Of a stretch of 64,000 nucleotides of DNA, positions 1 through 11,368 are shown in pieces. A program made the translations under genes and the position numbers. The notes under the pieces are model-generated. The model did not search any database. It saw nothing but the letters and a program-made list of their open reading frames with translations, and was not told the DNA's origin. Source of the stretch: Cervus elaphus (lineage: Eukaryota > Chordata > Mammalia > Artiodactyla > Cervidae). Location: the NCBI RefSeq assembly GCF_910594005.1, contig NC_057823.1:102534015-102598014 (forward strand), written 5' to 3'. Each line of letters begins with the position of its first letter. Within the stretch, counting starts at the first letter, position 1.

Positions 1-39
1 AGGCTAACTTCTTCACATTTGCTGCCTAGCTAAAATGAT

Positions 40-320
40 TTTGTTCTTGTTGTTGTTCAGTCGCTAAGTCGTGTCTGACTCTGTGCTACCCCATGGGCTG
101 AAACACTCAGGGCTCCTCTGTCCTCCACCATCTCCCCGAGTTCACCCTAATTCCTGCCCACTGAGTCAGTGATGCTACCCGACCACCTCATCTTCTGCTG
201 CCCCTTTCTTCTGCTGCCTCCAGTCTTTCCCAGCATCAGGGTCTCCTCCAGTGAGCTGTCTCTTTGCATCAGGTGGCTAAAGTATTGGAGCTTCAGCATC
301 AGTCCTTCCAATCAATATTC
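40..320 (-). mobile_element. BovB LINE, 5'-truncated 3' end, with TSD
   Basis: The BovB 3' terminus is read on the minus strand: the pieces antisense to the GVAKSRT-like C-terminus, the arginine-rich RRRRGRQR segment and the LKLQYFGHL region appear in order. The 3' tail (GTT/CAG-rich) lies at the left. A perfect 12-bp direct repeat, agctaaaatgat, flanks it at 28-39 and 321-332, so this is one complete 5'-truncated insertion. It carries only a C-terminal coding remnant. Confidence 0.9.
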
Positions 321-332
321 AGCTAAAATGAT

Positions 333-829
333 ACTTTCTAGAAAAGGAAGAGTCAGGTGGTTAAAGTGATGTTCAGTGGCCTTTCAAATCCTGTGTAAAA
401 TTAATAATAATTCTAATCCAGCTTGCAATATTATTACTAATCCTATAATTCAACCTACATGCAAATTGGTGTCTCCATATGCTGTGGACTTTCCACATAA
501 GACCTTTATGCTTATGTGCTTACTCCTGCCTAGAAAATTGACATTCAATGCCTACCTCTTCAAGTCCTACCTATTTTTTTTTATATAACACTGGTAACAT
601 ATATACAGTGCTATATATATAAAATATTTAAGGTTTTTACGTATGTTATATTATTTAGCCTCATAAGAAAATCTGTAAATAATATTACCAGTTTTACAAG
701 CAGGGACTGTGATGCACAGTATGTTGAAAGCATACAAAGTGATGAGCCCACACAACCTTTAGCTACCTCATTGGCCTGAAAACATCCTTCGTGTACTACA
801 TCATTGCACTGCTGATCCTCTTCATGATG
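333..829. other. AT-rich single-copy stretch
   Basis: No repeat family, gene or RNA is recognised. It is AT-rich with short TA runs around 600-650. Confidence 0.5.
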
Positions 830-1245
830 CCAGTTGCCTCGCTGTTCACACTGTCCACAGTGTTCGCTGAACCCAGGTTAGGCAAGACTCAACCTGAGAG
901 GCAGGAAGGAGGCTTGAGGAGCCGTCGGAACTGCAGACACATTTGTTCTCCCTCGCCTGGCACAGCAGCCGTAGCAGCCCGTCTCCTGGCTGACGCAGCA
1001 GCTGAGGCAGCAGCCACAACATGCCCATAACGTAGCCTCATGTAACATGATTGCGATGTCGCTCCAGTGTAGCCCCAGCGCCACAGCAGCCGGGGCTTTC
1101 ACGGAGAAGCCCACACAGGCGAACGGCACACAGTATCCCGTGAGCAAGCAGGTACCTCGTGACAGGCACGCGCAGTGCTATAAGTGATCTCAGCTGTTCC
1201 ATAACCATTATTAACAAAACGTGGGGTGAGAGCCTGGCCACGCTA
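830..1245. repeat. GC-rich, CpG-decayed block, possible LTR-type repeat
   Basis: A sharp compositional island sits in AT-rich DNA. It is rich in GCAGC runs and in CpG together with TG/CA, as expected of deaminated CpG. Three overlapping minus-strand frames of 60-89 codons and one plus-strand frame of 79 codons are open only because of this composition, and none shows a domain. It may be an endogenous retroviral LTR in minus orientation, but I could not define TG...CA ends, a primer site or flanking duplications. Confidence 0.3.
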
Positions 1246-1710
1246 TTTGGCTAATTTGCTCATTCCCTACAGTCATACAATAATTTTCTGTAATAATAAT
1301 AATCTGATCAGTAATAACAATCAGTAATAATCTGACATCTCTTTGAGGGCAATAACGGTCATAGTATCTTTACCTAAGATAAATCTATGGAATTGTATTG
1401 GACAGTTCATTTACAATATTGCCATGCTGGAAGTGAACATTCAAAGAGAAGGCACGGGAAAGGCATGATTTTAAGATTTTAGATTTCTTGATTTGAAATC
1501 TCCAAGATTGCAAGATTTTAGAACTTGGAGTTTTCTAATCAGGTGCTGAAAGCAGGAGAACTAGATATGGAAAGGACTGAGAAATGAAGAAGATTCCCAG
1601 CCATGGCGATTATAGAAGAAAGCAAATGGGTACATAAGGGTTTCTCAGAACGAAATTGTATATACAAAACCAGCTGCATTTTCACTTGTGGGTAAGTATG
1701 CTCAAAAGGT
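1246..1710. other. Single-copy stretch
   Basis: Nothing recognised. Internal TTTTAGATTT-like short repetitions occur near 1470-1525. Confidence 0.4.
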
Positions 1711-1920
1711 GGGCTTCGTAAGTGGTGCTAGTGGTAAAGAACCTGCCTGCCAAAGCAGGAGATATAAGAGATTTGGGTTCAGTCCCTGGGTCGGGAAGGT
1801 CCCCTGGGGAAGGGCATGGCACCCACTCCAGTATTCATGCCTGGAGAATCCCATGGACAGAGGAGCCTGGCAGGCTACAGTCCACGGGGTTTCAAAGAGC
1901 TGGACAATACTGAGCAACTA
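1711..1920 (+). mobile_element. Bov-tA SINE
   Basis: The tRNA-Glu-related head carries a degenerate A box (gtggtgctagtggtaaag) and a B-box-like ggttcagtccc. The BovA body follows (ccactccagtatt, ggagaatcccatgg). It is non-autonomous, with an internal Pol III promoter, and is mobilised by LINE machinery. It is diverged and no clear TSD was found. Confidence 0.9.
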
Positions 1921-2049
1921 AATAATATTAAGATGTTCAGTCTTAAAATTGCTTCTGCCTCCTGAGAGGATCAAGTTCAGAGCAAAACCCCGCATCTTGA
2001 AATTCTCCCCCAAACCACAGAATACAAGGTCTTTTCTAACATCCTATTG

Positions 2050-2256
2050 GGCTTCTCTGCTAGCTCAGCGGTAAAAGAATCTGCCTGTAATGTAGGAGAG
2101 ATAGTTTCAATCCATGGATCAGACAGTTCCCCTGGAGGAGGAAATGGCAGCCCACTCCAGTATTCTTTCCTGGAGAATCCCATGGACTGAGGAGCCTGGT
2201 GGGCTGCAGTCCATGGTGTGGCGAAGAGTTGGACATGATTTAGCAACTCAATAACA
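2050..2256 (+). mobile_element. Bov-tA SINE with TSD
   Basis: A gggcttctc head, the tRNA-like part, then the BovA body ending near gagttggacatg. It is flanked by aacatcctattg (2038-2049) and aacaccctattg (2257-2268), 11 of 12 identical, consistent with a TSD. Confidence 0.9.
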
Positions 2257-2268
2257 AACACCCTATTG

Positions 2269-3199
2269 CTGAGATGCCCCATTCCTCATAGGGTGCATTC
2301 TCCCTTAATGCAGTGAGTCAGTAAACCCTGTTTGTTTCTTTAAAGGTGTACCTTGGTGGTCTTTGGCTGGAAAATATTGGCGAAATTTTGTTTGAATTCT
2401 ATAATGTGCTCATCTTCATCAAGTCTGATTGAAGGCTTCTCAACCACTCTTGATTTCGAGATTTCAAAACCAAAAGCAAACAGGCAACACACAGTCTAAT
2501 GCTTAGGCAAAAGCAGGAAACCGTAATAGCTGTTTGTATGCCTTCAAAAAAGGGGGGAGTGGGAGACCTTAGTAAACAGTTGTTGGTAATGATTCTATCA
2601 AGAAAAATCCAGCCAAAAGAAGCTGTCAAAGCCTCCTCTTTAAGGGATGGAGAATGTTTCTTGATTAGGAACCAGTTGTGTTATGCTCCCTGGAAATGGT
2701 TCCTCAGATGTTACACTCCCCTACATCTGAATCTCAGTCTCAGTAGTTGCCTCTGCTCTTGAGGCAGCATTTCTTAAGTAAGTAAAACTTAAGAAATGAG
2801 TGCACTTGAAGAGGAATAGATTTTTTAGTCTAATCTCTGTAAAAGTTGAAGATCCAGAAGCTTCTCTTCATTGACTTGCTTGTGATCCATTTTGATGAAG
2901 AGCATACAGTTAATTTAAAGAATTCTTAGTTCTTTTGAGTCTAATTATGGATTTTTTCATGCTCCAAAAATCATATGTGTAGTTATCTTTGGGCTTGTTA
3001 GACTCTTTGGAACAATATCTGCAGAAGTCCTAGAAGTCGTTTCCTTGTCTTCTTTAAAATTTATGTATTCAAACATTAATTTCAAATTTTTTAAGTCTTA
3101 ACAAAGTATCTTACAGTAAAGTTCTTGAATGATCCTTACCCTGAAGCCATTTTTTTCGAGTCTTGTTTTTGTCACATTGAGTAGATCTAAGAAAGAGCT
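2269..3199. other. Single-copy stretch
   Basis: No gene or repeat family recognised. A short poly-purine run (aaaaaaggggggagtggga) lies near 2550. Confidence 0.4.
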
Positions 3200-4800
3200 T
3201 TTTAAATTATTTTTTTATTGAAATACAGTTGCTGTATAGTATCACATGTTCAGTCACTCAGTCATTTCCGACTCTTTGCGACCCTATGGACTGCAGCACG
3301 CCAAGCCTCCCTGTCCATCACCAACTCCCGGAGTTTACTCAAACTCATGTCCATCGAGTCAGTGATGCCATCCAGCCATCTCATCCTCTGTGGTCCCCTT
3401 CTCCTCCTGCCCCCAATCCCTCCCAGCATCAGGGTCTTTTCCAATGAGTCAGCTCTTCACATAAGGTGGCCAAAGTACTGGAGTTTCAGCTTCAGCATCA
3501 GTCCTTCCAATGAACACCCAGGACTGATCTCCTTTAGGATGGACTGGTTGGATCTCCTTGCAGTCCAAGGGACTCTCAAGAGTCTTCAACACCACAGTTC
3601 AAAAGCATCAATTTTTCAGTGCTCAGCTTTCCTCACAGTCCAATTCTCACATCCATACATGACCACTGGAAAAACCATAGCCTTGACAAGACAGACCTTT
3701 GTTGGCAAAGTAATGTCTCTGCTTTTTAATATGCTATCCAGGTTAGTCATAACTTTCCTTCCAAGGAGTAAGCATCTTTCAATTTCATGGCTGCAATCAC
3801 CATCTGCAGTGATTTGGGAGCCCCAAAAAATAAAGTCTGCCACTGTTTCCACTGTCTCCCCATCTATTTCCCATGAAGTGATGGGACCAGATGCCATGAT
3901 CTTAGTTTTCTGAATGTTGAGCTTTAAGCCAACTTTTTCACTCTCCTCTTTCACTTTCATCAAGAGGCTTTTTAGTTCCTCTTCACTTTACAGGTACACA
4001 ATAGTGTGATTCATAGTTCATAAAAAGTTATACTCCATTTATAATTATTATAAAATATTATCTGATTTTTCCTTGTTGTATAGTATTTCCTTATAGTTTA
4101 TTTTTTATTTAATAGTTTGTACCTCTTACTTCTCTACCCCCTATTACTCTTCCTGACTACCTTCTCCCCATGGGTAACCAAAATTTTGTTCTCTATATCT
4201 GTGAGTCTGCCTTTTTAGTTTTTTGGTTTTTTTAGATTCTACATATAAGTGATATCATACCTTATTTGTCTTTCTCTGTCTGATTTATTTCACTGGGCAT
4301 AGTGCCTTTTGTGTTGTTACAAATGGCAGATTATTTTTTTCTTTTATGGCTGAGAAGTATTCCATTATACACACACACACATGTGCATATTTACCACATC
4401 TTCTTTATACACCCATCTGTTGGTGGACATTTTGGTTGCTTCCATATCTTAGCGATTGTAAATAACACTGCTATGAACACTGGGGTGCATATATCTTTTT
4501 GAATTGGCACTTTTGCTGTTATCAGGTGTATACCCAGGAGGTGAATAGCTGGGTCATATGGCAATCATATTGTTAGTTTTTTGGGAAATGTGTTTTCCAC
4601 AGTGGCTGCCCCAGTTTACAGTCCCACCAACAGTGGATGAGAGTTTCTCTTTTTCCACATCGTTGCCGACATTTGTTAGCTGTGTTCTTTTTGTTGATTG
4701 CCAATCTCATAGGTGTGGGATGATGATTCATTGCTGTTTTGATTTGCGTTTCCCTGATGATTAGTGATGTTGAGCATCTTTTCATGTGACTGTTGGCTGT
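3200..4800 (-). mobile_element. L1 LINE 3' end, antisense, split by a BovB
   Basis: The L1 3' UTR and ORF2 tail are read on the minus strand: ttattgaaatacagttgctg at 3216-3235, then from about 3989 the usual antisense sequence around tattccattatac, tgctatgaacactggggtgc and gggtcatatggcaat. About 0.75 kb of BovB (3239-3988) interrupts it. It is old and non-coding. Confidence 0.85.
3239..3988 (-). mobile_element. BovB LINE fragment, C-terminal third of the ORF
   Basis: The minus strand encodes the region after the reverse transcriptase: KVKEESEKVGLKLNIQKTK, ITADGDCSHEI, and VVMYGCENWTV, down to KLRELVMDREAW at the 3' end. Frames are broken by indels. It sits inside the L1 at 3200-4800, so it is the younger element. 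I could not find a clean TSD and a few L1 bases seem lost at the site. The 231-codon plus-strand frame here is only its antisense. Confidence 0.9.
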
Positions 4801-5189
4801 GGGTTTTATTTTTTGACTTAAAAATTCTTCAATGCTCCATATTTCCTCAAAATTCTATTTGAAAGCTAAATAGTCCTTTTTCCCCTCTCTCTGCTTTCCT
4901 GTATGCACCTCTACTTTTCTCCTTCTATGCAGCTAAATGATGCCAAATGACCCTTTATGTATTCTCCTATTACTTTATCACTGTGAAACTGCTTTATCAT
5001 CCTTCTAGCCTCCACTGTTAGTTTCCTCACTGTCTTTTCAACTTTCACTACCAGTTTGTTCACCATTTGTCCACGCAAAGCCCATCATAAATTCAGTGTA
5101 GTGTGTTTAATGTTTTTAAAGGGTTCCATCCCAGCTTTAGGCTCCAATTTAAGTTTCAGCTACTTATACTTAAAACAGCAACTGTTTAT
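4801..5189. other. Single-copy stretch
   Basis: T/C-rich intergenic sequence with no feature recognised. Confidence 0.4.
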
Positions 5190-5530
5190 TTGCTTGCTGT
5201 TCTACAATCTAGGCTGAACTCAGTCGGACAGTTTATTTGCTGATTAAATCTGTGGTCACTTTGCACGGATTCAGTTGTCTAACGACTCTCCTAGGGTTGA
5301 GTGATCCAGGGTCGGAGCCACATTACTAGAGGTTAGCTGGGGTTTGAGGTCAGAGAATCTTAGATCTCCTCCACACAGTTTCTTTTGAAGAATAGTCCAG
5401 GTTTTTTACACAGTGGTGGCAGTGTTTCAAGAAAACAATCATCAGTGCAGAAGTACTCTATCAAGCCTCAGCTTCTATCAATTTTGCTAACGCCTACTTG
5501 CTAAAGCAAATCACTGGGCCAAACTCATGT
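5190..5530 (-). repeat. Ancient mammalian interspersed repeat, family unassigned
   Basis: The order of elements (gtttatttgcttgctgttct, gctgaactcagtcgg, gaggttagctggggtt, and gctaaagcaaatcactgggcc at the end) resembles a common eutherian repeat found in many mammals. It is strongly diverged. The orientation given is a guess. Confidence 0.35.
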
Positions 5531-7226
5531 AAGTAAGCAGAAACTAAGATACCACATTACTAGATGCTAATGTAACAATCTACCCATTTTTATCTGCAGA
5601 TATTTGGGCAATGGGTAGTAATATTTTTTCTGAATTGCATATCTTAACTACAATGATATATTAGCTTTATAATAAAACTATACTAAGTAACAATAAAAAT
5701 GAATTGTCTTTCCTGTGCAATCATGTTGCTTCTAAGACAGAAGCAACTCTTTATACTTTAAAACATTAAAACTTTATAATAAAATTACAATTTGTTTATA
5801 GGTTATCAAAACAAAGCAAATTTCCAATATTTTACTGATAATATTTAATGATATTTGTATATTTTTTTGCTCTCTTCACCTATATGCTGTAGCAGAGTGT
5901 GTTAACATACCACAAGAAATTTTGTAAATAGCAAATGCATTTTCAGTTTTGCTTAAACAGTGTTCTTATAAAGAAAAGCCAGCACAGATATTTAGGTAAA
6001 TTCATATCTGATTATTTTGTTTAGTACTTATCTGACACTTAGTTGATATGTTTCAAAATAAAAGTCACACCATCATTCCAAGTTTATTTTCTGGCTTTCA
6101 AGAGCACAATTTCTCCAAGAAATCCACCATGCATAATAATTTTAAAAGATCCCACTTCCAATGTACTATAACTGTCTAACATTTTTACAGCAACTTGGTT
6201 GGCTTCAACTAGAAAGATGTCTTTTTTTAATAGAATAACAAATAATGCAAAATCTTTATGCCTTCAGGTACGTAGAGGAAGAGTAGCTGGTATAAAACCT
6301 GTGTACTCTTCTGCATCTTCTCATAATGCAAGTGTTTCTCGCCGTATAAAAATCTGGAAAATTGCTAAATCTTTTTTGTAAGCATGGCAAATAAAATATT
6401 TTTATGATCACCTCTTGCTCCTCCATTCATGACGTAGATAACTTTTGAGGTCACATAGACTTCTTTATGCTTTTTTCAGCATTCCCGTTGGCATTAATAA
6501 AATCATTTTTTGTTTAAAAGAAGCACTTCCATCTCTTTCTCTGGGCTTTTTTTCACAGTGAACACAGATAATAGTTTGCAGAGAATAACTGTGCAATCCT
6601 GTGAGTTGAAAAAGAATAAAACAGAGTAAGTTTTCTGATGTCTGATACCTATACTCACTTATCATTGTAATTATGAATTCTCCACAATTTTATTTGGTTT
6701 ATTACTAACCGAAAGAGTCATTAGATAGAAAATCAGAAAATAGGGGAGAAAAGAAGGAAATAAGACAGAATTGTGATTTATCCTTTTTCTTATTGTGTAT
6801 ACATGATAACTGATAAGGAAATGTATAATTGTCAATTGTATGGATTTGACGGGAATATCCTACTGCACTCTTTATTTTTTTTTAATATGTGAAAGTATAC
6901 ATACATATAAGTTTGGAAAAGGAGAAAAAAATGGACAGTATGCAAATACAGTATCCTAGTATCCTTTCTGAGTCAATGAAAAACATATGGATATATAATC
7001 AGTCCTAAGGTCTGAAATTCTGTGTGTAAGTTTCACTGACTGTTGTAAGTAGAGATTTATTTGGTGGTATTGTTTGTTTCTGCTGTTGAATGGACCTGGT
7101 TAACACATAATACAGATGCATGATGAATATTAGAAGGGAGGGAGGAGGCCAAAATGGGCAGAGAAAATTTTGTGTTTAAATTTTTCTTGTCTTGCCTTAA
7201 AATACGAATTTTTATTTTATGAACTC
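5531..7226. other. AT-rich single-copy stretch
   Basis: No repeat or gene recognised. A 60-codon open frame at 6199-6381 has no recognisable domain and no convincing start or splice context. Confidence 0.45.
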
Positions 7227-7418
7227 TTTTTTTTTTTTTTTTAATTTTTTTTATTAGTTGGAGGCTAATTGCTTCACAACATTTCAGTGGGTTTTGTCAT
7301 ACATTGATATGAATCAGCCATAGATTTACACTTATTCCCCATCCCGATCCCCCCTCCCATCTCCCTCTCCACCCGATTCCTCTGGGTCTTCCAGGTGCAC
7401 CAGGCTGGAGCACTTGTC
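7227..7418 (-). mobile_element. Bovid L1 3' terminus, antisense
   Basis: A T-run (the antisense of the poly-A tail) is followed by attagttggaggctaattgc, cagtgggttttgtcatacat and gatccccc(c)tccca, the standard antisense 3' end of ruminant L1. It is about 190 bp, strongly 5'-truncated and little diverged, hence fairly young. Confidence 0.9.
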
Positions 7419-8764
7419 GGAAACTCATTAAAAAAAAAAAAAGTCAAAGGTAATAGGTACAGCAGAGATGGAAGCTAGTATGCACGATGGATCCTTACAT
7501 CAAATTCAGGCTTGGAGGAGGTAGATAAGACAGCAGGAGAAGACCTTGAAGTGGAAATTGTGAATGGAATTTGTCAGACTGCCTTAAGAACTGCTGGGTC
7601 AGTCAAAACTCCCCCTTCGTCCATAAATGCAGGGCTGCTGGCTACAGCATTTGCCTTCCCCTGGACTTCAAAGAAAGGATGAGAGATTTTCCTGGAGAGG
7701 ACACAGAGGATGGGTTTTGGACTGGAGGGAGAGAAAGGGCAGATTCTAACATTACTGTGAAGCCCCCAAAGAGCACAGAAGTGAATAAGCTGAGCCTCTC
7801 TCCACAGAAGAAAGGAAAAAGAAATATTATTACTGGCTAAGACTAAGTAATTAAGAAATCATCATTTTCTTTATCTTTACTTTAGGATTTCTGGTCTCAG
7901 CTAAAGGAGGATTGACTCTACTCTGAAAGTAATTCTTTTTCCTCTTGGCAAGCAGAACAGTCTAGTTTACACAGGGCTCCCTGGATGACTTCTTGACAGA
8001 GAGACATTGGTATTGGATCTGGAGCTGTCTAATTATTTATCCTTCCAAGGCCAGTGATAAGATAAAGATAATAAAATAAAGTAGATGAAAGAGTCATGAA
8101 TTGAAATAAATTTTCTGGATTATAGATTGAGCTTCTTTACTTTAAATAATCTATTTCATATTTGCTAATCCTCCTGCTTAATTCTGTCTGGACAGGGAGT
8201 CGTAGATATGGTTGAGTTACGCTAAGGGGCAGGGAGGAGAATCTGAGCAGAAAGGTTTCTGAAGTTTTAGCAGCTTGTTTATAATACTGAAAATTCTTAG
8301 AACAGAAGGTGCATCATTTGTAAAGGCTAACGTACATGACTCTGCCTCTTCCCTTATCCTTGTTCTCTTTCATCAGCATGGATAATCACAGACTGAATAA
8401 ACAAGAATACATGTTTATAATACTGTGCAAATCTGTTATTGTAATGGCATAAACATTGCTAATCAGATAAAATCATATGACCTAAAAAAAAAAAATAAGG
8501 AAAATCACACAGACTTTTCCTTTATGTATCCTACTCCTATACAAATAACTATAGCAATACTATATGGAAAATAATATAAATATTAGGATAGTGTCCAAAG
8601 ACTACAGGTCTTCTCAACCTTGTCTAACTTTATAAGTAATGTGTAATCTCTTAGCTTCACTTTAAACTGGATTGACTTTGCAAGTTTATATTATGACCTT
8701 GCCATCCATTCGTTATTTTATAGTTATCTTTAACATTTTCGTCAAGATTAATCAATATGCTGCA
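7419..8764. other. Single-copy stretch
   Basis: It starts with a 13-base A run. An 89-codon open frame at 7571-7840 shows no domain that I know. No repeat family is recognised. Confidence 0.45.
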
Positions 8765-9379
8765 ACATTGACCCTTTTAAAGTTAAACCCTTTTAAACTC
8801 AGTGTTCTGAGACTACTCAGAGCTTTACAACCATTGGCAAAATCTGTTTAGCACGTTCTTATCATCTCAGAAATAAACCCTGTAACCAACGGCAGTCATT
8901 TCCCATTCCAGTCCCTCTCTACCCCTACATTCATCTTTTGTTTCTGTGGATTTGTTTATTCTGGATATGTCATATAAATGGAATCAATAACATAATTTCC
9001 TTGGGCTGGCTATTTTTACTTAGCCTAATGCTTTCAAGATTTATCTGTGCTGTAGTCTGTATCAGAATTTTATTCCTTTTTGTTGCCAAATAATATACCA
9101 CAGCTTGTTTTTCACCTTTTGACTATTATGAATAATGTTTCTGTAGCAGCAGTGTACACATTTTTGTGTGGACATCTGTTTTCTGTTTTGTTTGGTATAC
9201 GCCTAAGAGTGGAATTTCCGGATCATATGGTAGTTATGTTTAGCATCCTGAGGGACTGTGAACCTGACAGACTACAAAGTGTACTATTTCTCATTCCAAT
9301 TTCTTCATATTTTTACTAACACTTTTTATTATCTGTCTTTTTAATTATAACCATCCTAATAGTCAGTGGTTGGATATTT

Positions 9380-9572
9380 GGGCTTCCTTAGTGGCTCAGC
9401 TGTTAACGAATCTGCCTGCAGTGCAGGCGACCTGGGTTCCATCCCTTGGTTGGGAAGATCCCCTGGAGACAGGATAGGCTACCCACTCCAGTATTCTGGC
9501 CTGGAGAATCCCATGGACTGTATATCCATGGGGTCTCAAAGAGTCGGACATTACTGAGCGACTTTTACTCAC
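9380..9572 (+). mobile_element. Bov-tA SINE nested in L1
   Basis: Full tRNA-like head (gggcttccttagtggctcag, B box ggttccatccc) and BovA body ending gagcgactttta. It is inserted in the old L1. Confidence 0.92.
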
Positions 9573-9596
9573 TCATAAAGGACCACCTCCTATTTT

Positions 9597-9800
9597 GGGC
9601 TTCACTGATAGCTCAGTTGTAAAGAATCCACCTGCAATGCAGGAAATGAAAAGTCCGTTCAATTCCTGAGTCGGGAAGACCCTCTGGAGAAGGGATAGGC
9701 TACCTGCTCGATATTCTTGCCTGGAGAATTCCATGGACTCTATAGTCACGAAGAGTCGGACATGACTGGGTGATTTTCACTTTCACTTTCTTTCTTTCTA
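9597..9800 (+). mobile_element. Bov-tA SINE nested in L1, second copy
   Basis: This is a second, same-strand copy 25 bp after the first, with its own head and body, ending in the ttttcactttcac tail followed by a TTTC microsatellite. Confidence 0.92.
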
Positions 9801-10371
9801 TAGGATATTTTCACATATGTTTGCAAGAAATGTCCTTTTAAATACATTGTGAATGTTTTAATTTGTCTTTATACTACTGATTTGTAAGAACTGTTTATGT
9901 ATTCTAGGCACAAGTTCCTGATCAGATATATAATTTGCAAATATTTTCTTTCACTCTATGGGTCATATTTTCACTTTCTTGATATGTAACATGAAAGTTT
10001 TAGATTTTTTTTTAAAGTTTTAGATTTTTATATCATCCAATTTTTTATCATGATTCTAGTGCTTTTGCTGTCCCTAATTTTTAAGTTCTCATTGTGTATC
10101 AGATATTGTACAATGAAACATTGTAATAAATATGAATCAGAATAGTATTTGGCTTTAAGGATTTCACGACCTATGAGTGTTATATTTAAAGAAATTGACA
10201 TGATATATGTGTATATTATATGAGCTCCAATAGAAAGGAAATTTTAAAAATAATGGAAAAGGAAAAGAGATTGTGTTCCTTAGCTTATTATTGTTTTTAT
10301 TATTATTCATTTTTAAACTAACCTGAAATTTTAGAAGTATATGCTAAAGTCTTTATTAACTTATTTCTTCA

Positions 10372-11330
10372 ACAGGTATCTAGTGAGTCCTACCATTGTG
10401 ACAGATGTATATTATGTGTTGAATGTATCAGTGAATATAAAAGAAAATATTCCTATTTTATGGAATTTGCATTTTATTGGAGGGAGAGGAGAGCAAACCA
10501 ACAAAAAACACAAAAAATATATATATTCTAGTTTAGAAAGTGCTAAGGGGGGTAAAAAAAGCAAGGGAGAGAGAGAGGTTGAAGGCATTAGGAGTTCCTG
10601 TGAGTAATGGAAAAGTTTCAGGTTGAAAAGAATTGATGTTATAAGTACCTTTTAGAAGGAGGTGTTTGAAAGAGATGGAAGGGTTGGCCAAAAAGGGTAT
10701 CTGAGGGAGAGACAGAAGGAGACTCTGGAGCAAAGAACTTAAAATAAGAACATTTGGGGAGCTGTGAAACAGGGGATAAAAAAATGGTAGGGTGAACTAA
10801 GAAGAAATAAGAGAGATAGCCTAATAGTTAATTGAGACAAATTGTAAAAGACCTCGTAGGTCATTGAAATGTAACTTTTATTTTTTTTCTCTTTTGATGA
10901 TATGCATAGTTACTGTGGGCTTTTGAACAGAGAAACAGCATGCACTGTGTTAAAAGGACTGCTTTTGCTGATGTGCCGATAACACAGAGTGGGTGAGGAA
11001 AATGGCAGGTCGGGTAAGAGCGTGATGGAAGCAAGGAAAGATGTGAGAAGAAATCTGTCAGAGAAGAAGTGACCAACTCAGGTAAACGACTCAGTGCTAG
11101 GAAGTCACAAGATGAAGTCTGACGTTGGTCATTGGTTACAGCAAACTGAGGTCATCAAGGACCTTGTCAAGGGCAGTTTCTGTGAAATGGTAGGGAAGAT
11201 TGACTAGAGTGGGTTTCAGAGAGAAAAGAGGAGAAAGACTGGAAAGCTGGAAATGCAGACTGGAAATCTTTCAGTAAATAGTGTCGTAAAGGAGAGCGTG
11301 AATTGGAACAGTGGGTGGAAGCAGGTTTCT
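10372..11330 (-). mobile_element. L2 LINE 3' region, antisense, diverged
   Basis: The left end reads like the antisense L2 3' terminus (caacaggtatctagtgagtc, then ggaatttgcattttattgg). Further right come the antisense 3'-UTR-like blocks aaagacctcgtaggtcattg, gggcttttgaacagag and aaaaggactgcttttgctg. It is very old and AT-drifted. The block order supports L2; the exact right edge is uncertain. Confidence 0.6.
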
Positions 11331-11332
11331 CT

Positions 11333-11368
11333 ATGTGTTAGTCACTCCATTGTGTCCGACTCTTTGGA
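11333..11368 (-). repeat. Short BovB/SINE 3'-end shard
   Basis: About 36 bp matching the shared BovB/BovA 3' end (gttagtcactccattgtgtc, cgactcttt). It is too short to assign. Confidence 0.6.

Larger units (their letters stand above)
8765..10075 (-). mobile_element. Old L1 (L1M type), antisense, carrying two SINEs
   Basis: Antisense L1 3' UTR/ORF2 landmarks appear in order: tggatttgtttattctggat, catataaatggaatcaata, tgtgtggacatctg, agagtggaatttccggatcat, ccatcctaatag, then after the SINEs gatcagatatataatttgca. The high divergence points to an ancient mammalian L1. Two Bov-tA copies interrupt it. Confidence 0.8.

Noticed and set aside
3218..3913. 231-codon plus-strand open frame, the longest in the window
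   Set aside because: It is the antisense of a BovB coding remnant (minus strand carries KVGLKLNIQKTK and ITADGDCSHEI). Similar antisense frames recur in every BovB here (13845, 15752, 34772, 44980, 48293).
6199..6381. 60-codon frame with GTACGT after TTCAG, possible exon
   Set aside because: No family match, no conserved neighbour exon, and the splice-like bases are too few to support a gene.
7215..7430. TSD for the young L1 3' end (gaactc / aaactc)
   Set aside because: Only five or six bases match and they border A/T runs, so I did not claim a duplication.
9380..9480. tRNA-like heads with A and B boxes, here and at about 15 other places
   Set aside because: They are the tRNA-Glu-derived heads of Bov-tA SINEs; no cloverleaf with intact acceptor stem was seen.
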